From: Silene latifolia
Taxonomy: Eukaryota; Streptophyta; Magnoliopsida; Caryophyllales; Caryophyllaceae
DNA length: 64,000 bases
Direction of reading: 5' to 3'
Assembly: GCF_048544455.1 (NCBI RefSeq)
Contig: NC_133537.1
Coordinates: forward strand, 20,831,541 to 20,895,540
Shown one piece after another: positions 24,690 through 35,130 of the stretch. Below the pieces are notes generated by a model. The model saw only the letters and a program-made list of their open reading frames with translations, was not told the origin of the DNA and ran no database searches. Each line of letters starts with the position of its first letter. Position 1 is the first letter of the stretch. The position numbers and the translations under genes are program-made.

Positions 24690-26144
24690 TTTTCCCCTTG
24701 CCTTTGTCATTTTTGTCAAATTTCTTGTCCTGACCTCGAGCCGGACGCTCCTGCGCCACTTCAGACCTAATAACCAACGGTCTCTCTCGTGGTCTTGCTT
24801 TGCCATTCTTGTCAACCACCGTCTCGACGGCAGGAGAAGTCTTCGGTTTCTTCGAAGGATGAACAACTCGAAATCCGGCTTCTTCCTCTCCTTCAGTCAG
24901 ATGCTTCTGTTTCTCCTTTACCACCTCGCGAACCTTGTAGTCAACAAGCTCGCGCTTCCTTAATCTCTCACGCTCCTCCGGAGTAGTAGCTTTCCTCCAC
25001 CGCAGATAAGAATCCGACACCCATAGAGCACTAACAGAAGAACTCAAGAACCAAATGTTCCTCTGCGCCCATTTGATGGCCCATTCTCTTCGACTCTCAG
25101 TAGTAAGCGCCACGGCAGTCCGCGGGACAGTGTTAAGCTTCGGAATCATCTGCTTTAATCCGATCTGCCTCATCAACCTCTCCGGAAGGATGCATATCAT
25201 AAACTCCAAGCCGGGAATGCGAACAGATCGGGTTGGATCCAAGGAAGATACTCCAGTGACAGATTTGAGATGCCACCATGGTACGATCCATCTAATTAAG
25301 GGGCCATCTTCACTCTTCAATTTGTTTTCCCAGTAATTGCAGACTCGAGTGAAGTCCACCATGTAAAGCCTGGTCCTCATTGCAATTGAGCGAGCATGAT
25401 AAGCATGAACATTAACTGGGGGCTCGATCAATCGAAGACACTCCATAAGCCAGACCTACCAGAAGCAGGAATTGAAAAAAAAAACGAAAAAAAAAAAAAA
25501 GAAGGAAATTCTTTTACCTGCAATATAATGGGACTTCCCAAATAAGGAAGGTCGCGATTGGCTTTCCTGTTATCTAAACCCAATAGGATCTCTCCTAAAC
25601 ACAGACAATCTGGGCTCCTGCGCAGCTCCATTTGCTCAATCACGCTCAAGTAACGAGGGTCGCCTCTCAAATCCTTATCAACATGCCCTCGAAGGACATA
25701 TACATGCAATAGGCAAAACCCGAATTCCCTTCGCTTCGCAACATAAGAGATAGTGGGATCTGCCCTATTGATGAATCGATCGATGAAATCCAACATTCGC
25801 ACTCCTTTAGAAGTCACAAGACGGTCCACATCAGCTCTTGCCAACCCAAGCAAGTCTCTAAACTTGTTCTTATACCCTTGAGAAGTGGAGGGAATAGCAG
25901 GCGAGTGTTCCGGGTCCCAACCACCAATCGCAGCAAGGGGAAATGGGCAAATGTCGCCTCTAGGGAAGGCAAATACGTGATAATTCGGGTCCCAATAATC
26001 AAGACAAGCATCTAGAAATGGTTTGACTACCTTGATCAGCTTCAAGCTCAAAAGCGATCCAAAATTATAAGCACCCATGTCGTGTTTCTCCACATTAGAG
26101 AACTCATTTGTCCATTCTTTTAGACGAATTTCGAGAGTATTCAT
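24690..26144 (-). pseudogene. Antisense DUF7745-like gene of the gypsy element (truncated by copia)
   Basis: Two exons on the minus strand. Exon 1 runs from ATG 26144 to 25518 and exon 2 from 25455 onward, separated by a 62-nt GT-AG intron (25517-25456) that joins in frame. The product has FGSLLSLKLIKVVKPFLDAC and YWDPNYHVFAFPRGDICPF, then GEILLGLDNRK and a basic, Lys/Glu-rich C-terminus. I recognise this as resembling the DUF7745 family of plant retrotransposon-associated proteins, whose function is unknown. This assignment is from memory, not from a search. The 3' end is cut at 24690 by the copia insertion. In the uninterrupted gene the frame would continue into 15804-15771 and the ATT repeat. 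A TATA box lies 85 bp upstream. Confidence 0.72.
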
Positions 26145-26228
26145 GATGTATGCTTATTTTGGGAGCTTTATGTAATAAGACGAAGAGAGACGAAAGAATT
26201 TTGTGATTTAAACCTCCCTCGACGTCTC

Positions 26229-26236
26229 TATTTATA
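26229..26236 (-). promoter_or_regulatory. TATA box of the antisense DUF7745-like gene
   Basis: TATAAATA followed by GAGACG on the minus strand, about 85 bp before the ATG at 26144. It closely resembles the LTR core (TATAAATAGAGACC). A GACGCAGC/TGCTGCGCC block lies at 26268-26335, just upstream on this strand. Confidence 0.6.
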
Positions 26237-27035
26237 CTAAAAGATGTTTCCTAAAATCCGTCAGGACGGATGCACTGGGGAGGTGCTGCGCCTCTTCGAA
26301 GGGACGCAGCTCTTGCTGCGCCTCTTCCTCAGCCTTCTTTCTGTGATTTTCCGCGTTGGATATTTCCTAAATTCCTCAACGAATAATTTCCTATTCATAC
26401 GGGTTATTATTTTGGTAAATACGTCAAGTTGCCATATTTCGTGTTTCCTAGTTTCACGGGCACGCATTTCGAGACGATATCGACATTTTCGTCATCTTAG
26501 CACGCTTATCCATTTCTTTTTCTTTTTTTTACATTTTCTTTTGGTGAATCATTTCACCAATTTATTCATTTTCAAACTTATACATTTCTTTTTTAATTTT
26601 CTTTTTGGGGAATCATTTCACTCCCGTTCCACACTTATATGTTTCTATTTTTTTTCGTTTTTTAGGGGGTAGCCCTCCCTACCGTCCGGTCATTTCCTAC
26701 AAAATTTTTGCATTTTTTCGCGTTTCCGAGTCATGGTTTTGCGCCAATTTAGGCCATGTGTACAAATTCAAGTTCTATGTGACTTCTATGTAAATTTCGG
26801 CAGCATGACGGCATAAACCGTCATCTACCAAACCTCTTCAAAGCTAACCTGCGGGTACAAACAAAGCAACCCAGCAGCAAAGGCACTCAGGCCATCACAT
26901 ATACAATCAAGAAGGGATATGTACACCAAACTGGGGGCTCGAGCCCCAAAGCAAAGTCTGAATGTCCAAAATATAAGTCCCAAAAATGTACAAATGTACA
27001 AAACACAGCAAAAAAAACAAGAAACAACAAAAAAG
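26237..27035. other. Spacer between the two antisense genes
   Basis: Contains the GACGCAGC/TGCTGCGCC block (26268-26335), pyrimidine-rich stretches (26510-26670) and, towards 27035, the 3' side of the PMD gene. I see no further gene. Confidence 0.5.
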
Positions 27036-27963
27036 CTACTGCTCGTCGTCGTCTAGCTCAGCAACTTTCGCCTCGAGAGCAGCAACCTCGGCGTCGCGGA
27101 CCTCAAGCTCCCTCAGCAGGCGAGCTGTATCCTCCCGGGACTGGGCAAGCTCTCGCTCCAGATCGCGCTCCCTCTGCAAACAACAAGAATTGGCTCATGT
27201 AAATCATTTCAAACATAATGAAGATTAGAAAAATCCGAAAATGAAGTAAACGGAAGGTTCATACCTGACGTCCTCGGTCGCCAACAAGTGCCTCGACGGC
27301 AGTAGCCCGCAGCCGGTTGGCTACCCTCCACAAAGCCACGAACCGGGATGGCGCAACCTGCATTTCAAAAGAAAAATTCTTAACGATTGGACAAACTCGG
27401 GCAAATGTGTTCTTACACAAAATTATACAAGTTAGGAGACTCACCCTCCGAATCAGATGCTGCCACTCGTCCAAGCCAACATCTCTCACCGCCACGTCAA
27501 AGTCATGTAGCTCGGAGATCGTCGTCATCCCCGTCGCGTCAGTGTACTCAAGGGTCTCGGGGTACTCTTGGGGCTCGATGCCCGCCGCCTCGACCTCCTG
27601 CAAGGTCAAGTGATTTCCATTAACCGATGATCATTCATCGTGTTCTCAAAATAATCAAAAATAAAAGAGGATAAAGCACTTACCACAACTGGCTAGTACG
27701 CCAACCTCCCGTAGAGGAACACTGAGTAGTCCTCACCAGGAAGAAGGAGAGCACCACCACCGACGCCTGCCAAGTCAGCCTCCCTCTCAGCCTCATAAAG
27801 CTCCCTAAACATCGTCCGAGGAGGATCGATGGGAACCGTCAAGATATCCCGAGAGCACTGACGAGCCAAGCGCTCACCCAAGTACCACACAGGACCCATC
27901 GACGTCCTCAGCAGCAACCGGCTCGAGCTCCTAGGTCTAAGGATCTCAGCCACAAAGGGAGGA

Positions 27964-27968
27964 GCGCC
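27964..27968 (+). repeat. Target-site duplication GCGCC (left) of the solo LTR
   Basis: GCGCC flanks the solo LTR here and at 29487-29491. Confidence 0.9.
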
Positions 27969-29486
27969 TGATGCGTGTCTATAATATGATGTTTTACATC
28001 TTTATTTCCACGCATTTTATGTCTATTATATGTAGTTTATTCTACTATTTCCCCTATTTCTATCTACTCTCGTATTTTTATGTAATATTGCAGATTATTG
28101 CGGAAATGAGCAGAAAATGAACCAAATCTTGACCCCGAAAGCTAAGCTTAGGAAGGACATGAATACTTGACTCGGACTTGAAGTTTAGAATGCATTTCAA
28201 GGCCTGAAAGATGCATTTGCGAGAGTTTTAGAAGCGGATTACCAGCTACAGCAGTCTATAGACTGACCTACATGGTCTATAGACCGTCAGAATGCTTCTC
28301 GACATTGCAGGCTGCTTCAGATGGCTATATCTCGAGTTCTAGAGCAGATAATCGAGTGATTCTAATTGGAGGTGAAAGCTTATCCTCTTAGCTTTCCAAC
28401 GCCGTGTAGAACGCCTGATTTGACCAAGTAACGAAGAAATGGCAGCTATTTTAAGATCGGTGCGCGCTGTAGGAATCGTCGAATGCATTGCAGACAGTAT
28501 TTGTTGGTCGATCGACTGGTCCAAGTGGTCGATCGACCACTCCACGAGTCTGACGAGAATTTAAAGACGAGATTTAGCTTAAGTCCATTGTATATTAGGT
28601 TTAGGAATAAGAAGTTGCGTGATATTCCTATATAACGTAGCTTAGTTTTCAGAATATGCATCCAGTTTTTATCAGTTTTAGATCATAAAACAATTAGGGT
28701 TCTTGAGATTATTGTTCTTTCATTAATAAAGTTTTTGTTTTGCATTCGATCTTTCCTTCACAATTCCTCTTCACGGTACCTTTCTGTTCTTATATTCAGT
28801 TTCATTACTTTGTTCATTTGTAGTATAGAATTGCTAGAGTAGTAATCCCAAAAGCCAATTATCGTTTATTGTTATTTGCTTATTTAATTATTTCTAGCAT
28901 GAATACAGTAGTTTTAATCGTTAATCTTGTTGTTGTTTTTACCAATATCATGAGTAGCTAAATTATTCGTGCTAGGAATTAGGGAATCTATGGCGTCATG
29001 AGTTAATTTTATTTAGTCTAGGTTGAACCCGTACCGGCCTTATTTACCTTTGTGAGATTTTTACCCCTTGCTAGATTGAGAAATTAGCAAAGTTTGACTT
29101 TTTGCAAGTAATTGGAAAGACTATAGTGCGAAAGTAATTTAGTTTCTTTCTAGGGTGGAAAAGAGACCGAAAGGCTTAATTTGAATAGGGACTTAGACGA
29201 CCTATTTGACATCCTGAGACGGTATTGGATAGACCTTGACTTTACTAGACTGACCGTTAAGCCATGGTGAACCGAAATTCCTAGCTACCTTTTTATTGTC
29301 TATTTTAATCTTCATTTAATTTTCAGTAATTAGTTTACAATCAACCAATCAAACCCCCCCAAATTTCCTAGACTAAAATTAAGACAACTATAACTCCCTA
29401 CCTCCTTGTGGTTCGACCCTTACTATCACTATCTATAGTTTTAGTTTGGATTATAAATTTAATTTTGATACAAAACGACGGTATCA
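27969..29486 (+). mobile_element. Solo LTR inside exon 4 of the antisense PMD gene
   Basis: A 1518-bp stretch beginning TGATGCGTG and ending GACGGTATCA, with no internal region, flanked by perfect GCGCC duplications. It is related to the split LTR at 4028: both carry the GAGTTCTAGAGC, CTAATTGGAGGTGAAA and CCAAGTAACG block (here 28331-28436). It also contains two palindromic pairs: GTCTATAGAC-type at 28252-28288 and GGTCGATCGACC-type at 28505-28540. Solo LTRs arise by recombination between the two LTRs of one element. Confidence 0.93.
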
Positions 29487-31269
29487 GCGCCAACGTACTC
29501 CACCCAAGGCCTGGCACCCACTGGGAAACGCAAACAAGAAGTCATTCTTATGATCAGTTCTGAAAAAGGTAATAGAAACGAACGAAGGTGAAGTACTCAC
29601 GCCGTCCAACTGAAGAGCGTTCACCTCCCGCCGACAGACGTCGTGGAAGGAACGCCGACTCGTCGTACGACACATCACCCAATCCCTCACAACGGGATAG
29701 GCCTTCTCCACCGGCTCCGTCCTCTTGGGCGCAAGGCCCGGAAAGTAGGAGTACACCCACGCCTGTAAAACAAGATAGTCAATAACGATCTTTCGTGATT
29801 TGACGGAAAAGGAAATGATCTTTCATGAAATGAAGTGAAGGTTCATACTTCCAACAGCAGTCCAGGGCCGACAACAGCAGGAGAAGTCCCCTTCTCCATC
29901 AACTCCAGACGAACCATGGCCCTCATAAAGCGGATGAGGACCGCAAAACAAGCAGTGACCCAGTCCCAATGGCCTAGGGAGCTCAGGTCAGAAAGAAAGG
30001 GAAGGAGCTTCGTCGAAAGCCTCTCTCCCTTGTCTCCGAGGTAGATCGAAGACAGAAACCACCAGAGCCACAAACGGACTCTCTGCTCTGCAGTCCGGGG
30101 AGGAGGAGGAGCCGTCTCCCTCCCCTCGATCACCACCGACGACGGGGTCTTCCCCGCAAAGTAGTCCCGAACGTAAGAACTAGGCACCAAACCAGGTACC
30201 GCAGCCGCCTTCGGCGCCAAGTTCTAGCCGATCAACCTCCTAGCCTCAGCCGAGTCAACCCTCATGGCTGTCTCCGGCCACTCCACCTCCTCAGTCCCGC
30301 ACGGCAGACCAGAAATCATGCCGTAGTCCTCTAACGTGACCCCCACCTCGCCAAAAGGCATGTGAAACGTGGAGGTCGTTTCCCAAAACCGGTCCAAGAA
30401 AGCTCGGACGAGACTGAGGTTGGCCCGAAGCTTCCTCCTCGCGATATCCCTCCAAGCCTGCAGCAAAGCACCGAATGCTCCCCGCTCGATCATGGCCCGC
30501 TCCTCCGCCGACAGCCTCTCGTAGCACCCCATCACCGTCATATAGCCCGAGAACGATCTAATGTTCCTGGCCTTGTCGCCTGCAGAATTAAAGTGAATTT
30601 AGGCCGCGTCAAGTGACGACAAGCCTTAATTAGGGGATTTTCGAGTTTTCGGAGCTCCGAAATCGCTCTTTTCTCGTCATCCTTGGCAATTTTTCCACAA
30701 ACCCGTCCGCTCACATGGTAATTTGAGTCAAGTCAAGCCTAAGTTGAAGCCTAGTCATGGGTTCGAGTCAGAATTTCGACAGCATTTCGTTATAACGGCG
30801 ATTATGCCCTAGAAAAGTGTCCCGAAAAAGCCGTCACAAATCAAAATTCCGAGATGGTAGGACGTTTACCCATCATGCAAGATTCCAAATACCAAGTTTC
30901 GTCACAAATGGGCAATCCTAAGGCTATTTTCGAAGCGATTTACGGTTTAGCTGTGAAACCGTCACAATTTAATGAAAATTCAAAACAAATACATGGTTAT
31001 GATCCTTATACTACCAATTAGCCATTTACAAAGTCAATTTTGCAAGGCAAAATCATTTGGGGGAAAAGCCCCAAATTTTCGACTAATTAGAGTCGAAAAC
31101 CCTAATTTTGTCGGTCTCATTTGATCAAATACGGAAGATAAATGCAAGATTGATACACATACCTCGATTATTCATGGCAAATGAAAGCTTTTGGATCAAA
31201 TTTTGACGGAAATGGTTGGAATTTGAGAGAGAAATTAAGAATTTGTGTTTCGAACAAATGAAGCAAACC

Positions 31270-31380
31270 CCTCTATTTCATCGGGTTTTTACGCAGGATT
31301 GACACGTCCAGGAAAAGACGCAGCAGGTGCTGCACCTCTTCCAAGGGACGCAGCTCTTGCTGTACTTCTTCCTCAGTTTC
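31270..31380 (-). promoter_or_regulatory. Candidate promoter of the antisense PMD gene
   Basis: On the minus strand a block matching the GACGCAGCA/TGCTG motif (31316-31375) is followed by GATGAAATAGAGGGG, a degenerate version of the LTR core TATAAATAGAGACC, about 105 bp before the ATG at 31175. The arrangement parallels the DUF7745-like gene. Confidence 0.45.
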
Positions 31381-31589
31381 TCTCCATAGATTCGTTATAA
31401 GTTCGTTATTTTGTGGGCCCATCTTTGGTGCGCCTCTTCCTCGATGTTATATCACATATTTGGTCCGTTCGACGTATATTCTTCGCCCGGATCCGTATTT
31501 CTAAGCCAACAGCAAACTGTTGCCATATTCTGCCAAGACCTAGCTTGTCACAACGAGCGGTTCTTCTTTGACAGGTGTTTCGACACGCC

Positions 31590-31726
31590 TTTATTATGTT
31601 CCCCCAGCGAGAGTACACGGATAGACATTCCCTCTCGAGACATGGAGATCAGTTCCCGATTATGTTCCCCCAGCGAGAATTCACGACAGACAGTCATTCC
31701 CTCTCGAGACATGGAGATCAGCATCG
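31590..31726 (+). repeat. Two tandem copies of a roughly 67-bp unit
   Basis: The segment TATGTTCCCCCAGCGAGA followed by CATTCCCTCTCGAGACATGG and AGATCAG occurs twice in a row, with changes in the middle. It lies between the PMD gene promoter and the polypurine tract. Open frames across it on both strands are repeat artefacts. Confidence 0.8.
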
Positions 31727-32068
31727 ACCCAAGCTCTTCCGAAGTTTGTTTGAAGCCGACCACAAGCAGCTTTTTCCCAGCAGTTCCAGACTATGTTCTG
31801 CTGTCTTCTCCCAATATCGCGTTTTGTTTTCCCTGGAGTTTCAAGGAATTTCAGGTATGGTCTCTTCTTATGGCTGGCGAGCTTCTTTACGTAGTCTAAT
31901 GGACTTTAAACGACCCTCCCCGATAGTCGGCAGACTCTAAAATGTTCCCGACGATAGGTCCTTGGTTCAGACCCCTTGAGCCGTCTCGCGTCGCCATAGT
32001 CGTCAGGTTGTAATCTTCGATTGACCTGATGGCTATACTCTGACTTTCGCCTTGTCCAAGCCTCAGTC

Positions 32069-32081
32069 AAAGTGGGGGCTC
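32069..32081 (+). promoter_or_regulatory. Gypsy polypurine tract
   Basis: AAAGTGGGGGCTC lies immediately before the TGTAG start of the 3' LTR. Confidence 0.85.
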
Positions 32082-34457
32082 TGTAGATACCTCATTTTTG
32101 CACCTCCCGCAAAAACACCCGGTGATGATTGGGCCGCATGTTTGGTACGCGGAATGATTTGTGATAGTTCGTAAGTTTATCGTCAAGTGATCGCTCAAAC
32201 ACTTGTGTCTACCTCTTAATTGTCATCTACGTGCCGATACGGTCGTTTTGGCAGTAATTAGAGTACATTTGGAGTCCGGGCCAGAAAACCGTCTTCATTT
32301 TCTAAAACCGAGTCAGGATGTTCAGGAATGTTCCGGATATTTCTATTCCATATTTCGTAATCTTTTAATCTTTGGCAAATAATTTCCCGTAATATTCACA
32401 CAAAATATTAATATAAGGAAAACAAGATTAATTCGTTATTCCATAACCAAAACATGGAAATCTTTCTTCCGCAGGAGGAAACCACTTGGGAAAGGACGCA
32501 GCAAGTGCTGCGCCTCTTCCAAGAGACGCAGTACCTGCTGCGCCTCTTCCCAAGTCCTTTTCTGCGTATTTTTCGTATCTTTTCATATCTTTTCGAGATT
32601 CACTTTCAAAGTTTCTCCGAAAAACCCTATTTCCCCCGTGTAATTAGTATAAATAGAGACCTTCGGTCTCACATATTTCTCACACGAGTGTCCGCCCTTC
32701 TCTTCTCCCTTTGCATTCTAGACCACGTTTTTACTTTTTGGCGCCTACGTGCTTGAACTTTCGACCACGTAAGCTCGGATCCTTCTGAGTACCAGCCTCG
32801 TTTTGCATGACCGACCAATTTGACCAACTCCACCATAATCAACTTTAATCAATCTGTTTAATTTCCTCTTACGAGGGAACTTTCGTCTACATTCGAGTCG
32901 AGCATCACTAAACGTTAACTTAGTTCATCTCGTTTCGTCAAACATGTAAGTCTGAGGGTGTAAATCCTATTTTATTATTGTTCTTTATTTTTGTATAATA
33001 TTGTAAGATTTATGTCGAAAATATGCTTAAAACCGATTTGTAAAACCATGTTTTAAAACCCTTTTTACGGATTATCAGAGGACAACCGTCGAGAAAGGAC
33101 GCAGCAACTGCTGCGCCTCTTCGAAGGGACGCAGTACCTGTTGCGTCTCTTCGTGAGGCTGCCGCAGTTCCTGCTTCCTTTCTTCTTCCTTCGTCTTTTG
33201 TTCGTCCTATTGTTTTTCGCTTTGTTTTCAATTGCTCATGTTTCTTTTAACACGATAATTCTAATATAATAATTCTAACATGTAAATAAATTATTATTAA
33301 TTAATTCGTCATTAAATCTCGACTTAAATCCCTTATAACCAATATTTGCGGGTTTTCGTCATTAAAGTCAATCCGAGTTTTAGAGATTCGATTCATTAAT
33401 ATTGAGTCTCTAGAATTCGATCTTTGATATATTCCCATCTGTTATTTATCATATCCATCATTGATTCATCCTTAATTTAACCTAATTAGTTTATTCAATT
33501 CATTAATTAACCTTTTAATCTCACAATAATTAGTTCTAATTAGTTTCATCCATGTTTATTGCTTTTATGACCCTTAATCACATGTAAATAACATGTTAAT
33601 CACTTTCATCCAAGTCAATTATTCATAATCAAGCATTAAAATCACCAACGAATATTAACAATTTGCAATTCCGGCTTCACAGCTAGAACTGAGCCAAGGA
33701 ACGGACGCAGCAACTGCTGCGCCTCTTCCAAGGGACGCAGCTCTGTTGCGCCTGTTCCTGGTTGATTTCTGTCCCTGAACTCCCGTTTTGCCTTGACCTA
33801 GTTTATTATTTTACGTATTAATTTACTACTAATCGTATTATCACCCTAATTCCTGTTCGTTAATTTATTTATTTATTCTTTCTCAAATTATCCATTTTAA
33901 AAGTATTTTCGACGTCAATCAATTAATCCAATGTAATTATTGTAGTTTTCATTATTGTATTTATTATTGTATTCCTTCTATTGTATCACTTGTATGTTTT
34001 CACATGTAATCGATTTAAATCTCTACTTCGACCCACTTGTATGATTAAATTACGTGATAACCGACTTAGTTTAATTCACATGTTAGGATTAATTTATTGG
34101 ATGTTGCATTGCATGCATATAACCTTTAACATATCGAGTATAGATAACTTCCCTAATCATTAGTAGATGCCGCTATCGAGGCGGGCGGGATTAGGTGTTC
34201 GATCAAAAGAGATTCCTAATACGTACCCTCACCCCTTACTCCAGATCTCTGTGAACATCCGTGTTCATTGACATCCACGAGAGTCATTCTAGACATAGAA
34301 TGCTAAGGGTAACGAGTGCTTAGTGTCTATGTCACTACTTTATGTCTTGACATGGCACGAGGTATTCGAACGGTTTCCAATTTCCCACAATAAATTGATG
34401 GCGTCTCCACAAATGCAAACGCTTGTTCCCAAGCGCCCCCGTGGGCCCGCGTCCATA
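32082..34457 (+). mobile_element. 3' LTR of the gypsy element
   Basis: 2376 bp, starts TGTAGATACC, ends GTCCATA, then GATTT (34458-34462). TATAAATA lies at 32648-32655. GACGCAGCA/TGCTGCGCC blocks lie near 32492-32555, 33098-33160 and 33703-33760. Apart from a divergent middle block, it is close to the 5' LTR. Confidence 0.93.
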
Positions 34458-34462
34458 GATTT

Positions 34463-34835
34463 ATCTTCACAATAGGGTGATAATATATAATTAAAGGATT
34501 GATTTTGTGGTTTTATTAACTAAAGTGTCTCACTTTATTGAGTCGGATTAAGTCTCTCTTAAACTTGATAAATATCCATCTTAAAACTTGCTTGTTTGAT
34601 TGCTTGCTACATACTCTTGTTTGAATATTGTTTTGTCTTTGTTACTTTTGAAAACCAAACCAAAAACCCCTTTTTTCCATACTTGTTTGTAGTTTAATTT
34701 GTCACAATTGTTCTAGTTGCTCTTTTAAATTCACCATTGCAAAACCCCCCTTCTTTTGGGTTCGATCCCATTGCTTACTACTTTACTAGTTTATAATTAG
34801 TATTAATTAGTACGTATTGTGGTATAATAAATTGT
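34463..34835 (+). mobile_element. Athila-like 3' LTR, right part
   Basis: Continuation of the LTR that begins at 4028, recognised because it directly follows the GATTT duplication of the gypsy element and contains the TTGGGTTCGATCCC-type block that lies near the 3' end of the related solo LTR (TTGTGGTTCGACCC near 29408). The exact end is unclear. I place it near 34835, before the change of composition at the start of a short open frame. No target-site duplication can be assigned because the element's 5' end is not in the window. Confidence 0.5.
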
Positions 34836-35130
34836 TAATTTGGCCGCCTTAAATAGCGACGTTTTAGGCGTGTCACCGGCCGTTCCAGCGTTTACTTTTA
34901 CTTGGTTTGGGCCTATAACAAGTACCCAAGAAGGTCGGTTCAAAACTTTTGAACCATACGAACACAATACTCGGAATTTTCATGTTTTTGCTATGGAAAG
35001 GTTGTGTCACGCCTCAAAATTTCAACCTTTGCAAGTGGCTGAGGCTGCTTGTAGCTCCATCTTAAATGAGAATTTGTGTTGTGACTCTTCTGTAGTTTCA
35101 AAGCAAGTCAGAAAACTGTTCAAACAATAA
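34836..35130 (+). other. Unidentified open frame next to the Athila-like LTR
   Basis: An open frame of about 95 codons ends at TAA 35128-35130. It has no ATG at its left end, so it looks like the last part of a longer coding sequence cut off by the retrotransposon stack, or chance. The predicted residues contain a Cys- and Phe-rich stretch with balanced composition (RFKTFEPYEHNTRNFHVFAM region). A TTTTAG at about 34861-34866 could be a splice acceptor. I do not recognise the family and would not assign a function. Confidence 0.25.

Larger units (their letters stand above)
27036..31175 (-). pseudogene. Antisense seven-exon plant mobile domain (PMD) gene of the gypsy element
   Basis: Minus-strand exons: 31175-31163, 30579-29849, 29762-29601, 29520-29487 continued at 27968-27684, 27597-27445, 27357-27265 and 27173-27036 (stop TAG). 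Each intron has GT and AG ends. Phases agree except at exon 4, which needs a one-base correction. Exon 2 carries the plant mobile domain signature (TFHMPFGEVGVTLEDYGMIS, then GLPCG, and later WDWVTACFAVLIRF). Exon 3 gives YSYFPGLAPKRTEPV, and exon 7 is an acidic heptad-rich, probably coiled-coil end. The PMD family includes MAIL1-type nuclear proteins and transposon-borne copies. TAG codons at 30224 and 27693, plus a solo LTR in exon 4, disable it. Confidence 0.8.

Noticed and set aside
26244..26672. 142-codon plus-strand frame rich in Phe
   Set aside because: It is the reverse strand of the antisense promoter and a pyrimidine-rich spacer.
31411..31940. Open frames of 162 and 121 codons on the plus strand
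   Set aside because: They cross the 67-bp tandem duplication and have no domain; all neighbours here are non-coding 3' element DNA.
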